Below, one piece after another: positions 48,446 through 61,460 of a stretch of 64,000 nucleotides of DNA. The stretch is from Sinohyriopsis cumingii (Eukaryota > Mollusca > Bivalvia > Unionida > Unionidae), in assembly GCA_028554795.2 (NCBI GenBank), contig CM068839.1:39957006-40021005 (forward strand). Direction: 5' to 3'. The notes beneath the pieces were generated by a model, which saw nothing but the letters and a program-made list of their open reading frames with translations, had not been told where the DNA came from and did no database searches. Positions within the stretch are counted from its first letter, which is position 1. The number at the start of each line of letters is the position of its first letter. The translations under genes and the position numbers were made by a program.

Positions 48446-48535
48446 TATGTTTCAACATAGGAATGTACCATCTGCTATGTTTCAACATAGAAATGAACCG
48501 TCTGCTATGTTTCAACATAGAAATGTACCGTCTGC
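48446..48535. repeat. Three 30-bp tandem repeats
   Basis: TATGTTTCAACATAG followed by (A/G)AATG(T/A)ACC(A/G)TCTGC, three times in exact 30-bp register. Each unit contains the palindrome CTATGTTTCAACATAG-like core. Confidence 0.9.
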
Positions 48536-49096
48536 TACAGGCCATATATTTTGAAAAGAAAACCCTTTACTCTTTTTCATTTTGAATTTGGTCTTGTAGA
48601 AAAGATAATAAAAGCTAGCTCACAACTTGGCAAAAAATGGGGAAAAAATCCTGATAGAGAAGCTGATAGTAAGCAGACAACATATTCAACTTCTGAAACA
48701 TTTTAGCACTTTTATGGAATTATGAATAAACACCAGAATGCAAACCATACTGATCAATTTGAAGTGCATCATCCATTATTTTCTTAGGTTTTACCAACAC
48801 TTCAACCTTCAATCTTCAGGTATAATTACTGACTATTACCAAATAAAAATCTGTTTAAGAACGTTTTGAAAAACTAGAAATGTGTTTGTGCAACAATGAT
48901 GTCCAACAACCACAGAACCTGAAAAATGACCAAAGCAAAACTTAACTGGACAGATAAACTTCTGGATGAAGAGACAGGGACAACACTATATGCCCATCCA
49001 TATCATTACTATGGCTTCATCTCTAAATTTAAATGCTTCCTTTATCATCTTTTTTCTTAATTTTTCTTTTGTTTCTTGTTTTTTTTTTTCACTCAC

Positions 49097-49927
49097 CTCT
49101 TACACAAAAGATCCATCCAATTCAAAAACCTTGAATGGGTGCAAAGTAAAGTTCCATGGAGGTCAAAAATAGCAAGCTGTATTGGCAATTTCTTGGCTGA
49201 ATTTTCTGTGGGCTGTGCATTTTCTGTCCTGACATCAAATGGTTCAATAAGAAAACGCTCTTCAGGTAGGTACTTATAGTACTGGACCCAGTCCTTTTCT
49301 GGAAGAATGAGAGGAAGTAAATCAGTCACACTCTGAATCACATGATCTGCATCAGGGAGAAGATCATGAGAGTTTCCAACACCACTCAGAACCCCAATAT
49401 TCCAGCCAAGTTTTGCAGCTTTCCCCATTCCAACATCTGCCTTTGTGTCCCCTACCATGACAGCATTGCTGGGATCAACCCCAAGTTTCTCACAGATTTT
49501 TAATGCTGAAAAAGGGGACGGTTTTGGTTCTATGTTAGGATCATCTCCGCACATTATACAGTCAACATATTGCTCCAGATTGAGCGCTTTTAATGCATTT
49601 GTGGTTGATTCTCTCGAGTCTGAAGTTGAAAGTGCAATTTTTACACCATTTGCTTTAAGAATCTTGAACAGTATTTCCAGATCTGTTATAGACTTCAAAG
49701 TTTTTGAAGAATTTGTGTTTCCCTCTTCCCAGCAAGCACTTAAGATTTCTTTTGCTTTTTCTTCAGTGTATCCTGCCTCCTCCTTGAGAAAGGATACAAG
49801 TTCTCTTGTGATTATTGATTTAGTGGACTCTGCCAGAAGGCCGGGAAGAAATTTCTCACTATCAGAAGAATAACCTAGCAGGGAGTTAATCTTGTCCTCC
49901 AGCATCAATCCAGTCTTGCTTTCCAGT
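49097..49927 (-). CDS. Internal exon: body of HAD domain 1 and start of HAD domain 2
   Basis: The exon runs from an AG acceptor (before 49927) to GTGAGT. It carries the cap and core of HAD domain 1: ALSTSDSRE (motif II), EPKPSP (motif III) and VMVGDTKADVGMG (motif IV). A linker follows, then a second motif I, LAIFDLHGT. In that second motif the second aspartate of DxD is histidine, so domain 2 may be inactive or altered. The exon starts and ends in phase 2, and both exon junctions fall at the same place in the two HAD domains (after KK/KR, before LE). Confidence 0.85.
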
Positions 49928-50559
49928 CTAAGCAATTAAAAGAAGCACTGTCAGTTAAATAATATCCTAAAATAAACAGCTGAAACTTAAATGTGAAAAT
50001 CATTGAGCACAGAGGAGAAACTGTTCGTAATACATGCAAAGAAAAAAACATGTTTAAAAATTCAACTTCGCCAAAATTCTCTTCAAAAGAATTTCAATGA
50101 CAGGCAGCAAGGCTTATTGATGGGCAGTGTGACGGACTGAGACTATGAGTCCAGGATTCACCATATTGGCTTATTTTGTACATGAGCAAGGCACACACAC
50201 ACACCACCCAATTTATCCAACTGTAAACTGACTAGGTTTGGGGAGTTAAACCTACTGAAATCTCTGATCAACGAAGAGTCATTTAAATCAAAAAATCATT
50301 GAATTTAGGTTTCTTCAGGCCATGAAAATTTGGATAAATTGGGGGTATGTGAAATAATGAAATTCACAAGAAAAATTTAAGCTTGTTTTAACTAAAGCTA
50401 CTTCCATGGCTCGACCAGGCCAAATGTCCATTCTTTTTACTACATATTCCACACTCTAGAACCATGACTCTGGTATTGTAACCCAAAATCTATTATATGT
50501 CTTCCACTATAACTGCATAAACAAAGTTTAAAAAAATAACAAAAGTCAACTCTACTGTC

Positions 50560-51420
50560 TCAAAAGGAATTCCAGGAATTCAAGGTAAAGACTTTTTGTT
50601 TAAAAAGATGAGTGTTGCAACCATCTTTGATAATCTTAGTGAGAAGATTTTTAAATTAGCCACTGTGGCAGTGACAATGGATGTTAAGATTGGCACCATT
50701 TTCATTCAGGATATGCAGATACAGTTGGCACTTTTGAGGAAAACCTCATCCTGAGAGGACCATCCATTCAGGAGAATTCCTGACAAGATTTTCATTATGT
50801 TTAATGTGGCAGCCATACTGGAGGTCAGATCAGCATCATTTTCATCCAGAACTAACTAAATATCATAATTAATCTTCCGGTGAAAACCCCATGCTGATAT
50901 GACTGTCCATTTAGGAGTAGCAAAAACAATATTTTCAAGATGGCTGCCATGATGGCCATAATGGATGCCAAATCGATACCATTTTTATCTAATGCCAACT
51001 CAGCAACTTAAGAAGTCTTGTGGTGAAATGCCATGCTGATATGACTTTCAATATGGCTGCCATGTTTACGCTATATTAGACATCACATGAGCACCATTTT
51101 CATTTAGAACCAAGTAGACATGATTATAGACAGTCTTTTAGTGAAAACCCCATTTCGATATGACAACATATCCAACAGGAGTAGTGATAACAAAGATTTC
51201 AAACTGATTACCACGGTTATATTGGAAGACAGGTGGCACCATTTTCATTTGGAACCAAGTAGAGTTCATAAAAAGTGCTTTAGTGGAACAAAAAATGTTG
51301 ATACAACCAAACATTCAGGAGAAGAAGCAATAAAAAGATGTCCAAAATGGTAGCTATGGCAATATTGAACATACTGAATATCTGAGCAGCACTATTTTCA
51401 TTAAAGATCAACTTGACTTT
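50560..51420. repeat. Degenerate tandem array, about 120-170-bp units
   Basis: Recurring words (ACCATTTTCATTTAGAACCA, GATATGAC, AAGATGGCTGCCATG) repeat about six times with drift. Related single copies lie near 57540-57660. Confidence 0.6.
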
Positions 51421-53010
51421 GGGATAAATGTATGTACAACATTCTTTGGTTGTCCTCCAAGTAATTTAGAATAAGTAGCAATAGGAAACTTGTGATAGCA
51501 GACAAATCAATTTTTAATGACAGGTGGCAGACAACAGGTCATCTCAAGGCACTTTTGGTCTATGACCAGTATATGCTAAACTATAAAAATTAAAAATGTC
51601 TGTAAATTTTTATATTTGGCCCTAACATGATATCATCTTGCAGGTATAGGGGGTTTCACGGTTAGTATCTCCCCTTGGAAACACCAGAGGGCATCTTGGT
51701 GCAACTCACTTCTGGATAGTTCAATCAATTAAGATGGTAGACGTAGATCAAGAAAATGTGACAGACCACTCACATTATGCAAGCAGGATCGATATCTCAC
51801 TATCTTAAAGAGAAATTCTATCAATATTTATTTGATCAATTGTTTTTATATCTTTTATTTTTTTTCACTAACTTATGCTGCTCCCAGCTTTCCAATAAAT
51901 ATTCTCTGCCCATTTCAGAACTTCATTATCTTTCCATTACTACCTTATGCTCTAGATTGTATTATCTGATTGTGCGAAAGTGTATCGCTGCTGGTGGCAA
52001 TCAGAAATGATGTCTAAAGACCCCAGCAAATTTGAGAGTTATTATGTGTCAGCATAAGAAAAATCATGCTGAAAGTTACTGCATGTACCGTCCGATACTT
52101 GATGTTTCAAAAGTATTTAAAAAAAGGAAACAAAAAAAACGTCATTGGGCATGTTATTTAATCTAAATATTGTACGATATTTAAACCCAAATATAAATAA
52201 ATATTCTGTCTGCATTAATTACACTCCTTCATCATTATGATAGCTAATATAATTATTTCTTTGTTAAGTTCCTCTGAATATATTAAAATACCATGTTCCA
52301 TTTTTTTGAAAAAAACTTTTCTGGTTTAAAATATTCAGCATTACAAATCAGCTGACATATCGATTTCATGTTATAATTTTCTTATTGAACTTGTGTTATA
52401 ACTCGTGTTATAAATGAACTAACTCAGAAAGAAGGATATATCAACATATGAAGAATGCAAATTGTTGAGATTGTTTTTGTTAAAGATATATAGCCAAAAA
52501 TGTGCAATAAATGTTTAAAACCAGAGAGCAAAGTGAAATATTCCTACAAATATATCTGAAATAATGGATAATGAATCTATATTATCAGGTATGGACAGTG
52601 TATTTAATTAATTGATATCATTTAAGTATCGAAAGTAAATATTATTTCATTATCTGATATAATGTAAGTATGGACACTGAATCTAATTATCTGATTTAAT
52701 GTCTATAATTATTATTCTTGTATGAACACAAGATGTTTGACATATATAAATGATTTATTGGTTTAACCATAATGATCTGTAGTACAGCTAAGATTCCTTC
52801 CTTTGTTGACTTTATGTTTCGCTAACCAAATGTAAAACAGTGAATCATCTGGAACTGGAAATTTTTTGTGGGCATGCGCTTTGGAGCTAAGGGAGGTAAT
52901 TTTAGGTGCTACGCTCAGTAACTCCATTGCAACTGTGAAACCCCCTATAGGCAAACATATAGCAAGTTTGGCAAATTTCCATCCAGTGTTGTAGGACAGT
53001 TAAATGGTCA

Positions 53011-53238
53011 GATGGACAGATAGACTGACCAACAGAGGGAGATAGACTGACAAACAGAGGGACAGATAGACTGACCAACAGAGGGAGAGATGAGACTGAT
53101 AAACAGAGGGACAGATAGACTGACAAACAGGGACAGATAGACAGACCAACAGAGGGATAGATAGACTGACCAACAGATAGACTGACCAACAGAGGGACAG
53201 ATAGACTGACCAAAAGAGGGTATCAGATAAACAGAGGA
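53011..53238. repeat. Minisatellite (AGATAGACTGACCAACAGAGGG)n
   Basis: About ten imperfect copies of a 20-26-bp unit built from GATAGACTGACCAACAGAGG. A 103-codon ORF on the minus strand is a by-product of the repeat. Confidence 0.9.
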
Positions 53239-55096
53239 TATGATTAGGGCAAGAAACCTACTTTCTAATCTATGCTGTGGTTTGTAGTGGTCAGGAATAG
53301 TGAGCTGTAAAGATTCTCTTACACTACTGAGGAAGAACTTTAGTGTGACTGATTATAGACGTACATTATTTCTGAAACATGGCTACAATAAAATTATCAT
53401 TTATAGCATTCCTCTCATTTTAAAGCAAAACATTTATACCCATTGACAGCTATGCAATTAGCTTTAATTGTACTTGTATAGCAATAATTATTAAACTAAG
53501 CATAATTGTAAGTAATTGTGAACTCACGGTAAATGATCATAATCTTTGTCATTTTCAGTTCAAATACTGTTTAAATTAGGCCGAAGAATCAAGCTGTTAG
53601 ACTCTGCCCTAAGGGGATTGTTTACTTAAAATCTGTGAAAACTGTGGAAACTTTAAAACCTCCTGCTTTTAGAGTATGAATGTTATAAATGTCACATTAC
53701 AATCTTCTAAATGAGTCATTCAAATTCTTGTCATATTACAATCTTTTAAAATAGTCAAACAATTTCTTGAAATCTTACACTCTTTTATAAATGTCACAAA
53801 AGTTTTTGTCATAATATAATTTTCAAAATAAGTCATAAAAGTTCTTCTTACATTACAGTCTTCCAATTAGTCATGCAAGTGTTTGTCACATTACAATCTT
53901 CTAAATGAAATCATAAAATTTATTGAGTTCTAAATTTTCTAAATGAAGTCATAAAAATTCTAATCACATTACAATTTTCTTATTGGGGGCGCTCACCAGT
54001 TATTATGTACTTTTGAGAGAGTGACGTATGTAAGGTGAAGTTGTTTGCATTTAAAACATGCACAATGGAGAGAATGTTGGCATACCTCTATGCTACATTA
54101 ATGTAATGTGGATGATATTTCTTTGGATATTGTACTTTTGGAAATTGTACATGATTTAAGCACACTGCTAACTAAAATGACTGCTCCCTTGTGCTAAAAA
54201 AATCAGCCTAATTAGTCTAAAGTACACTATACATAGCAGCTATAAAAATAGGGAAAATGAATTTTGCCAGACTAGACAATACCAGCTTCTGAAAGTGCAA
54301 TGAATGAATTACCAAATATATAAATGTAAAAAAGTTATCAGCTCTTTTTCATACAATTTACCTCTGAAGTTCAGGAAGTGAAAAAGACCAAGTGGAGCTG
54401 TGAAAGGTACACATCTGGAGTAAGGTCAAGCTGTAGACTCTATAACCCATATTACACCCATCAATCATACACCAAAATAAAGGGAATTAAAGGTTCTTGG
54501 AACAATACCTACGATATACAAGGTCTTTTTTAAATAGGCAGTATAACCAGTGAAGAAACCTGAGGAAATTCTTTTTCTTTAAAATTCTAACTCAAAATAT
54601 GAAACTGTAGAGCACCAACTAAATGAAGTCATAAAAGTTCTTGTCACATTATAATTTTACAAAATTACCTTGAGTACAGATGATTTAATCTTTCTGATAA
54701 CTGTGAAAATTAAAAAATACAATCTAGACTGAGTTTGAGCAATTTTTTACAGAACAGTATTAAAATAACAAAATTTTATTATAGTGGTACAACTCATGTG
54801 AGGCCCTTCTCAAGTGATGTCACCTCTTTTATAAGGCCAACACCAGAATAATATATTTTAGCCATTTGTTTCCCTCAAGAGAAGCTACTCATTCTATAAG
54901 GTCACAATATTTAAAGCAGAAGGGGCGTTTCTAAGAATGGGAAAAATGTGCCTCCAAAATGAGAGTTTTTAACAAATAAATAATAACTAATGGTTCACTA
55001 TGTCACACTGGAATACTGAATACACCCGTTAATGTTATCATTTACCCCTTGGAACCTCAGGAAACAATTCTACAATATGTAGTATTTATTGCTTAC

Positions 55097-55304
55097 TTCT
55101 TTATTAGACGCGTTATCCATGGCTTCCACATGGAATGAAAGCAAATTAATGTCCCATCTTTGTCAAATATCACCAGCTCTGCCTTTTTATTTTTCCATGT
55201 CTCCTTGGTTCTGACACTCTTAACTGTATCTGACTTGTGTCTGAACAAAACTCCATTCTTGCTCTCTTTTCTTAAGCCTGACTTTGAATGGAATGCTTGG
55301 TAGA
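55097..55304 (-). CDS. Internal exon: start of HAD domain 1
   Basis: Preceded by TTTGTTTGTAG and ended by GTAAGC, this exon encodes a basic stretch and then motif [18 protein letters not shown]. Its phase joins cleanly to the exon at 49927. It begins with two bases completing a codon, so at least one more coding exon lies upstream on the minus strand. I could not find it in 55305-64000 or it lies off the window. Confidence 0.8.
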
Positions 55305-57117
55305 CTACAAACAAAAAAAGCAACACAAAATGAGTGACATTGAATGGGTCCCCTGCCGACTGTGTAAGGTCACCCTAAGTGTACAGTCATGATGAAATCT
55401 GTGCATGACTTTTGTGACAAAGCTATAAAGTTAGAATACAGATTTTGAAAGTATCCATGTTTTATGCTTTATCTCTTAGAACATTTGAGTCAAAATGAAC
55501 AAAAGGAAAAAAGGAATCAGTGACCTTGATCCTGAATCAAATTTACTGTCTAAGGTACAAGAAATGCCATCAGCAGAGAAAAAGAGCTGTACCCCATGGT
55601 TCTTCTATGTACCTAATACAGCTTTAAAAATAAAATAAAAGAATTCCTAAAATACTGACCTATTGCCATGACATTTAAGATAGGACACTGAATTGAAGAA
55701 TGCAATATATCATCAAGTGGCAAAATATTTTATAAAAGGACATTTAAAAAAATGACATCTATTGGCCTTAAACAGCTCTTTAACCATGAATACAATCTAA
55801 AATACAATGAGCTGGCAATGGTTTGAATATGGAGCCTGCTCCCAAACTTCAATAAAAGGAAAGTAAAAAACATTAACAATGAATCTAATCAAGGATGAGG
55901 TCAGACATATAGATGGCTATTCACATGGATGCCAAAGTGTTTTCTATGCTGAGCTTCCACCATTGTTACACACCATGAGCAATAATCCATTTGCTGCTTT
56001 ACTGCCTGTGACTACCTATACCATGATTTCCTCATTTTTCATGAGCATGCATAAAAAATGTGTCATCAACAACACATTATGGAACATTATGTAACATTAT
56101 GTAACAATATCCAGCACATCAATGAAAGCATCCATTTTATTATTTTATAAGATTTTGGACTTGGAAGAGAAAGTGAAAAAGAAGCAAAGTAGATTATTGC
56201 CCATGGCCTGAGACAATGATATTCTGACAAGCTGGTTTCAACAATAATCCTGTGATATTAACCTAGAAGATGGACCCACATTGTGGTTTGCAACATGGTA
56301 AAGATGTACAAGTATACCAAGTTTACACTTTAATCTTGAGCCATGACTCTGACCTCAAAGATATCACCCCCTTAAGAAGTATTAGCATTACCTTCTAGCC
56401 ATGATATACAAATATACCCAGTGTCATCTCTTTATCTCTTAGAATTGAAAAGAATATGATCCCAGTCTGATTCCTTAGTCACACTCAACATAGTCAGAAT
56501 ACCTTCTTCTTTTGACTGGGACCAAACTACAAAACATCAGAACTGGGTGGAGGCTGGAATGTTTGCAATAGTAGCATGCAAAGTATTACATAATTACAAT
56601 TAGGTTACTCCCCCCCCACAATAACAAACATTCATTTTAATAGCAGCCGAATTTATTATTTAAGAGGAATGCTGACAGTCTCAACAAAAACTGGTTTAAG
56701 AAACCAATGCACTTAACCTTCTCATAGGAGAATTCACTACTGTACGCTGGCAAATGACTTGGCCACATTTTGGCTGTCACAATTTGACCCAACAAGTAAA
56801 TGCCTTCACCCTGGTGTATCAAAGATCAAAGGTAAATGTATAACAAGGTAGTGTGAGACTGCTAGTAGGCTGCTCTCATAACATACTCTGAAAAGTGGAA
56901 ATTCAAGTATGCCCAAGATGCAGCAATAGCTATAACCAGACAGGTTTTTATTCTCATGAAAGAAAAGTGGAGAATCTGAAGTTTGCTTTGAAGGAGACAA
57001 TCCCAAGCAGTGACAGCAAAAATCACTCCTCTTTGGTAATCTCCTGGAATCATTTACCAACATGCTAAGTAGATAAGTATGTATTATGGCTGGGGAGGGG
57101 GGATCTGTTGAATCATT
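55305..57117. other. Upstream or intronic DNA of the HAD-GMC gene
   Basis: A+T-rich with short ORFs. No exon with start codon or targeting peptide could be supported. Confidence 0.4.
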
Positions 57118-57312
57118 GAGAAAAGGTGAGAAGGTTTTAGCAGACTGATGACCCAACTTTGACTGAGAGTGTCCACTGCCAAGGCTCTCTGATCTAGCAC
57201 TGGAAAATTGGAGTTTGTTATTTAGTTTTGTAGTGAACATGTCTACTAATGGTTTCCCACATAGTTTTAAAAGCACCATGTGCTATGAATTGGTGCAGAG
57301 CCCATTCAGTGA
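57118..57312. repeat. Direct repeat, first copy
   Basis: About 195 bp including CAGACTGATGACCCAACTTT and ending AATTGGTGCAGAGCCCATTC recurs at 58357-58549 with about 90 percent identity by eye. It may be a dispersed element; no ends or target duplications were recognised. Confidence 0.75.
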
Positions 57313-58356
57313 GGCTGGCATAGCCCCATATAAACAGGCTATTCACAAGGATTTTCCTCTTGCCCAAAATATGTGGGTCTCAGAGTGATCTCTTCCATGA
57401 CTGCCCACTTGAGGAGTTTTCGGACTTCCACACAAAGAGAAGGAGCAAACTTGAGGCGCACTACCATGAATGTGCTGTCAGAGCCAACAGGCAGCCATAA
57501 CTCTATTATGACTTGTGTGGCTGAACTAGACATTATGAGAAGCCTCTGGTGAAACCCCCATGCTGATACAACTCTCTGTTAGGTAAAGTAGCAAAAGCAA
57601 GATTTTAAAGATGGCTCTCATGGTGGCTGATACTGGATGTTAGATCACGATCGTCTTCATTCAGCATCCACTAGACCTTCAGATGAATGAACCATAAAGA
57701 CTTGCTTATAAGTAGAGTCAAACTGCAAACAACAAAGATCCCAATCTGCCATTGCATAATGCAATTGCAGAGCAGGTATATGTTGCTTGCTCTGCTGATA
57801 TTGCTCCAAGAAACTGCACAGTGCAGCTGGACTTGACTTTGTAGGTGAGTATATATGATACATGTAAAGTTTCACAGAAAGCCTGTAATTAACAGTAGAT
57901 TAGTAGTAGTGATAATAAACTTCTGCTAATAGATGGGTCATGGACAAATGACCATCCCAAAAGCTCTTCTGGGCTATGACAAGTAGAGCTAAAAACTTGA
58001 CTTAACGTAATCATATTTCATGTTAACTGGACAAATGACCAATTCAATTGCTGGCTAATTGTAAATAGCAGGCTGGACCACTGACCAATTTAACAGCTGG
58101 CAAAGTGTGAATAACATACTGGACTACTGCTGGCTAAGTGTGACTAGCTGACTGATTCCCTAGCTCACCCACCTCCCTTTTGGCATCCGCTAATTGTTGT
58201 TTATTCAACATTCCAAAAGACGTCTGCCCAAAATGAAGCTCAGCTATGTGTCATTTGTAAGGTCATAACATCTTGTGTGTTAAGCTTTTTAGAATATTGT
58301 GGTATACCAAAGGTCTCGCAAAATCACCAAATTAGGATGTAGAAACTAAACAGTTG
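57313..58356. other. Spacer between the direct repeats
   Basis: Includes a stretch (57540-57660) related to the array at 50560-51420. No gene recognised. Confidence 0.45.
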
Positions 58357-58549
58357 TGAGAAAAAGTGAGAAAGTGTAAGCAGACTGATGACCCAGCTTT
58401 GACTGAAAGTGTCCACTGCCAAGGCTCTCTGATCTGGAATTGGAAAATGTGAGTTTGTTTTTTAGTTTTGTAGTGAACATGTCCAGCAATGGTTTCCCCC
58501 ACAGTTTTCAAAAGCACCATGTGCTATGAATTGGTGCAGAGCCCATTCA
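58357..58549. repeat. Direct repeat, second copy
   Basis: Partner of 57118-57312, 1.24 kb downstream and in the same orientation. Confidence 0.75.
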
Positions 58550-59511
58550 GCCCAATATTCATGAAATTTTCAGTATGAGGCAAACATTGCTGGCCCTTTA
58601 AAAGGTATTACAATTTTCAAAATAAATTGATCATTTTGTGAAAAATACCATGTTAATTATGGGCCATAACTCAAGTTAACAATTATGCAGAAGGCTGAAA
58701 ATAAAACCCTTTATAGTTCTCATCAAAACAATGTTTCATACCAGATTTGTTACTAGTGAAGTTATCTTATGGAAACCAAACTCACAGTTGATGGGCAGAC
58801 GGACGGAAAAACAAACTGACATACTAATGTGATTCTGACAAGACTCTACCCACATTAGTGAATGGTCAAGTTTACCAAAACCTAAGGTATATAAATATAC
58901 AGCAATTTCTGGTTTGGTTCAATAACCTTTTTTTTAAAGACATTAACTGTAAATACAATGGCCCTGATGGCAGACCAGATGATCATAACAAAAGCTATAC
59001 TAGTATGTCTTCTTCTGTGGAGGGTGGTGGCATATATAACTTGGCATTTCTTATTCAATTTTCAAGAATGTTTACTGTATACTCCAAATTTATATATGCT
59101 TAAGCACAAATTACTTTTTTTGATTTAAAAAATATTCAAATGTGAAAAAAGAGCAATTTAACTATCAAATTAGCATCTTATCAGGGTCTATCTTAAACTA
59201 TGACAGTTGTGTTCCTATGGGTGCTTTATTGGACAGGTACCGCTGTACTACTCTAATATTTCTTGGTTCACAATACCTGTTGGGAGGAACCTTGTTTCCT
59301 GTCTCTTGATCAAGCTTCTTGCTAATACAGACTGCCTAAACAAGAAGGGAAAACTCTTCAAAACTCCAGTTGGGACACTTGCCATCTCAGATGTTTACCG
59401 TTGCAATAGATCTTCAATAGCTTATTACCTACAGAAAAAGAGAAATTAATCATCAGGAGAGCTAAACATGGAAAATACTTTACTGCAAGGATATACATAC
59501 ATACATACATT

Positions 59512-59545
<34 letters not shown>

Positions 59546-60061
59546 TGTATAGTCACAAAACAATCCTAGTTGTCATGGTGACACCAATACAAATCAGCAT
59601 TTTCAATCTGACAATGGCCAAATATTTTGCAGTGTACTGAATACAATCAGTGATTTGTCATTTGATAAAGAAGGTATTACAGTGGTGCTCATTTAATGTA
59701 AAACCAAGGACTGACATACACTGAATCATTTCTCACAAAGGACTACAAAATATTTAAAATTTCACTTGTCTAATAAATTTCCACAATAAATGATCATCTC
59801 CTTTGGACATTTTTTTTTAAATTCATGAATTTGTACATGATAAACTTGGTTCAAAACCAGCATTGCTTAGTTAAGATATGCTGTGGAAACCAGTCAGGAA
59901 GAAACATGATCAGGGGCCATAACTCTTAACTTATAATGTAGAATATTGGAAATCAAATTCCTTCAAAGTCTCATCAATAAATAACTGCATGCCAAATTTG
60001 ATTAAAATCCATTAGTCTTATGTAAAGCTGCAGTGTGTAAGTATGTATGTGTTTGTAAGTT

Positions 60062-60123
<62 letters not shown>

Positions 60124-60637
60124 ATGTCAGTATTTATGTATGTATGTATGTATGAATTTATTTTCCAGAAATACAAAGTGAAATATGTAAAATGAAATTA
60201 TGGTACTGCAAAATAAATCACCCCAAATCCTAGAATTTCTAACACAAGTCCTAATAGCTAAAGTTCTGAATAAACTTCATTGGTATTCCAAAATAAAATC
60301 AACACTGGAAGTGTTGATGTGCCTGTAGTGGCCCGTACTGTGTTGATGTGCCAAGTCTTTTGTTTGATCACAATAATACAATCAAAGAATATATCCTTAT
60401 TTGAATTTCACTATAAATCCAAGTCTCTTCTGCCAAGAATGTTATTTTGAGCATTTTGTATTTCCAGGGAAGAATGAATTAAATTAAATAATTTGAATAA
60501 ATTCCAGCCCAAATGAAATACCAGACAAAGCAATAATATAGCTGATTCTGCTCAGATCCTACAGCATGAATCAATAGTTTCAAGATAAACAAAATTATAT
60601 AGTCCTCTACATGACCTCATGTTACAATCAGTGTTTT
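58550..60637. other. Intergenic DNA with microsatellites
   Basis: Contains (ATAC)n at 59493-59540 followed by (AT)n, and a (TA)n run at 60064-60120 followed by (TATG)n. No gene recognised. Confidence 0.5.
60064..60120. repeat. (TA)n microsatellite
   Basis: Alternating TA for about 55 bp, followed by a TATG tetranucleotide run near 60138-60156. Confidence 0.95.
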
Positions 60638-61460
60638 CTAAAAAGAACTATTACCTAATGAAAATTTCATTCTGGAAGGTTCCAAACGCTTACAAGATAA
60701 AATCATGCCGGTATTGTATTCCTGCAACATCAAACTTAATAATCTTTGATTTGTTTTTTTTTTTTTTTTCATCTTGCCAATGAAAGTAAGGGGATTGTGA
60801 TCACTAAACACAATAATCAGAGAAGGAACTGAACTAATATACACTTCGATGTGTTGCAAAGCCAATATCAAAGCCAAACATTCATTCTCACTAGTAGAAT
60901 AATGTCTCCGACGCTTGTTTAATTTCTAAGTAAAATATGGATGATCTACGCCATTTTTGTCCTCTTGAATCTATAATGCTCCAACCCCAACATCACATCA
61001 AAAGCATCTTGACATTTTTTCCGACCAATTAAACTTTCTACTGTTACTCAGTAACTTTGTCCGCATTTCAGGAATTATGGAAAAATTGGAACAACATTTC
61101 CGATAGCATCCAGCCATACCCAAAAATCGCATCAGTTACATTTACTGATATGCAGAGGGAATTCAAAGATAGCCTTGAACTTAGCATCTATAGTTTTAAC
61201 GTGTCTGTGTCCGACGATATGTCCACGAAACGTAACACAAGCAAGATAAAACTCGCGTTTTGATAAATTGATTGTCAAATTTGCATTAGTGAGTCTGTCA
61301 AAGGATTTCTGAATTGTCTTTAATTGATCTTTCCAGTTGTCGCTGTAGATGATAACATCATCGATGTAAGCATCGCAATCATTTAGGCCAGATGTTATCT
61401 TCATTAAACATTGAAAAGTACAAGGCGAATCTTTCGTCCCAAATGGCAACAAGTTACATT
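60638..61460 (-). pseudogene. Decayed Ty3/gypsy retrotransposon pol fragment
   Basis: On the minus strand the reverse transcriptase shows MLPFGTKDSPCTFQCLM and the catalytic AYIDDVIIYSDNW, then LTINLSKREFYLA. Downstream comes a FLGMAGCYRK-like stretch, and near 60850 an RNase H piece (ALILALQHIEVY, then FSDHNPLTFI). The order RT then RNase H is that of Ty3/gypsy pol. Frame changes and stops between the pieces show it is dead. LTRs were not found. Confidence 0.8.

Larger units (their letters stand above)
46250..49096 (-). other. Intron of the HAD-GMC gene
   Basis: Bounded by GTGAGT on the minus strand (49096-49091) and an AG acceptor at 46251-46250. It contains the family A SINE at 46979-47228 and a 30-bp tandem repeat at 48446-48535. 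Confidence 0.85.
49928..55096 (-). other. Intron of the HAD-GMC gene
   Basis: Donor GTAAGC (55096-55091) to acceptor TTAG (49929-49928). It holds a degenerate array at 50560-51420, a minisatellite at 53011-53238 and otherwise A+T-rich DNA. The small ORFs inside are chance or repeat-derived. Confidence 0.75.

Noticed and set aside
52902-53213. 103-codon minus-strand ORF rich in Ser/Leu/Val
   Set aside because: It is translated minisatellite repeat, not a gene.
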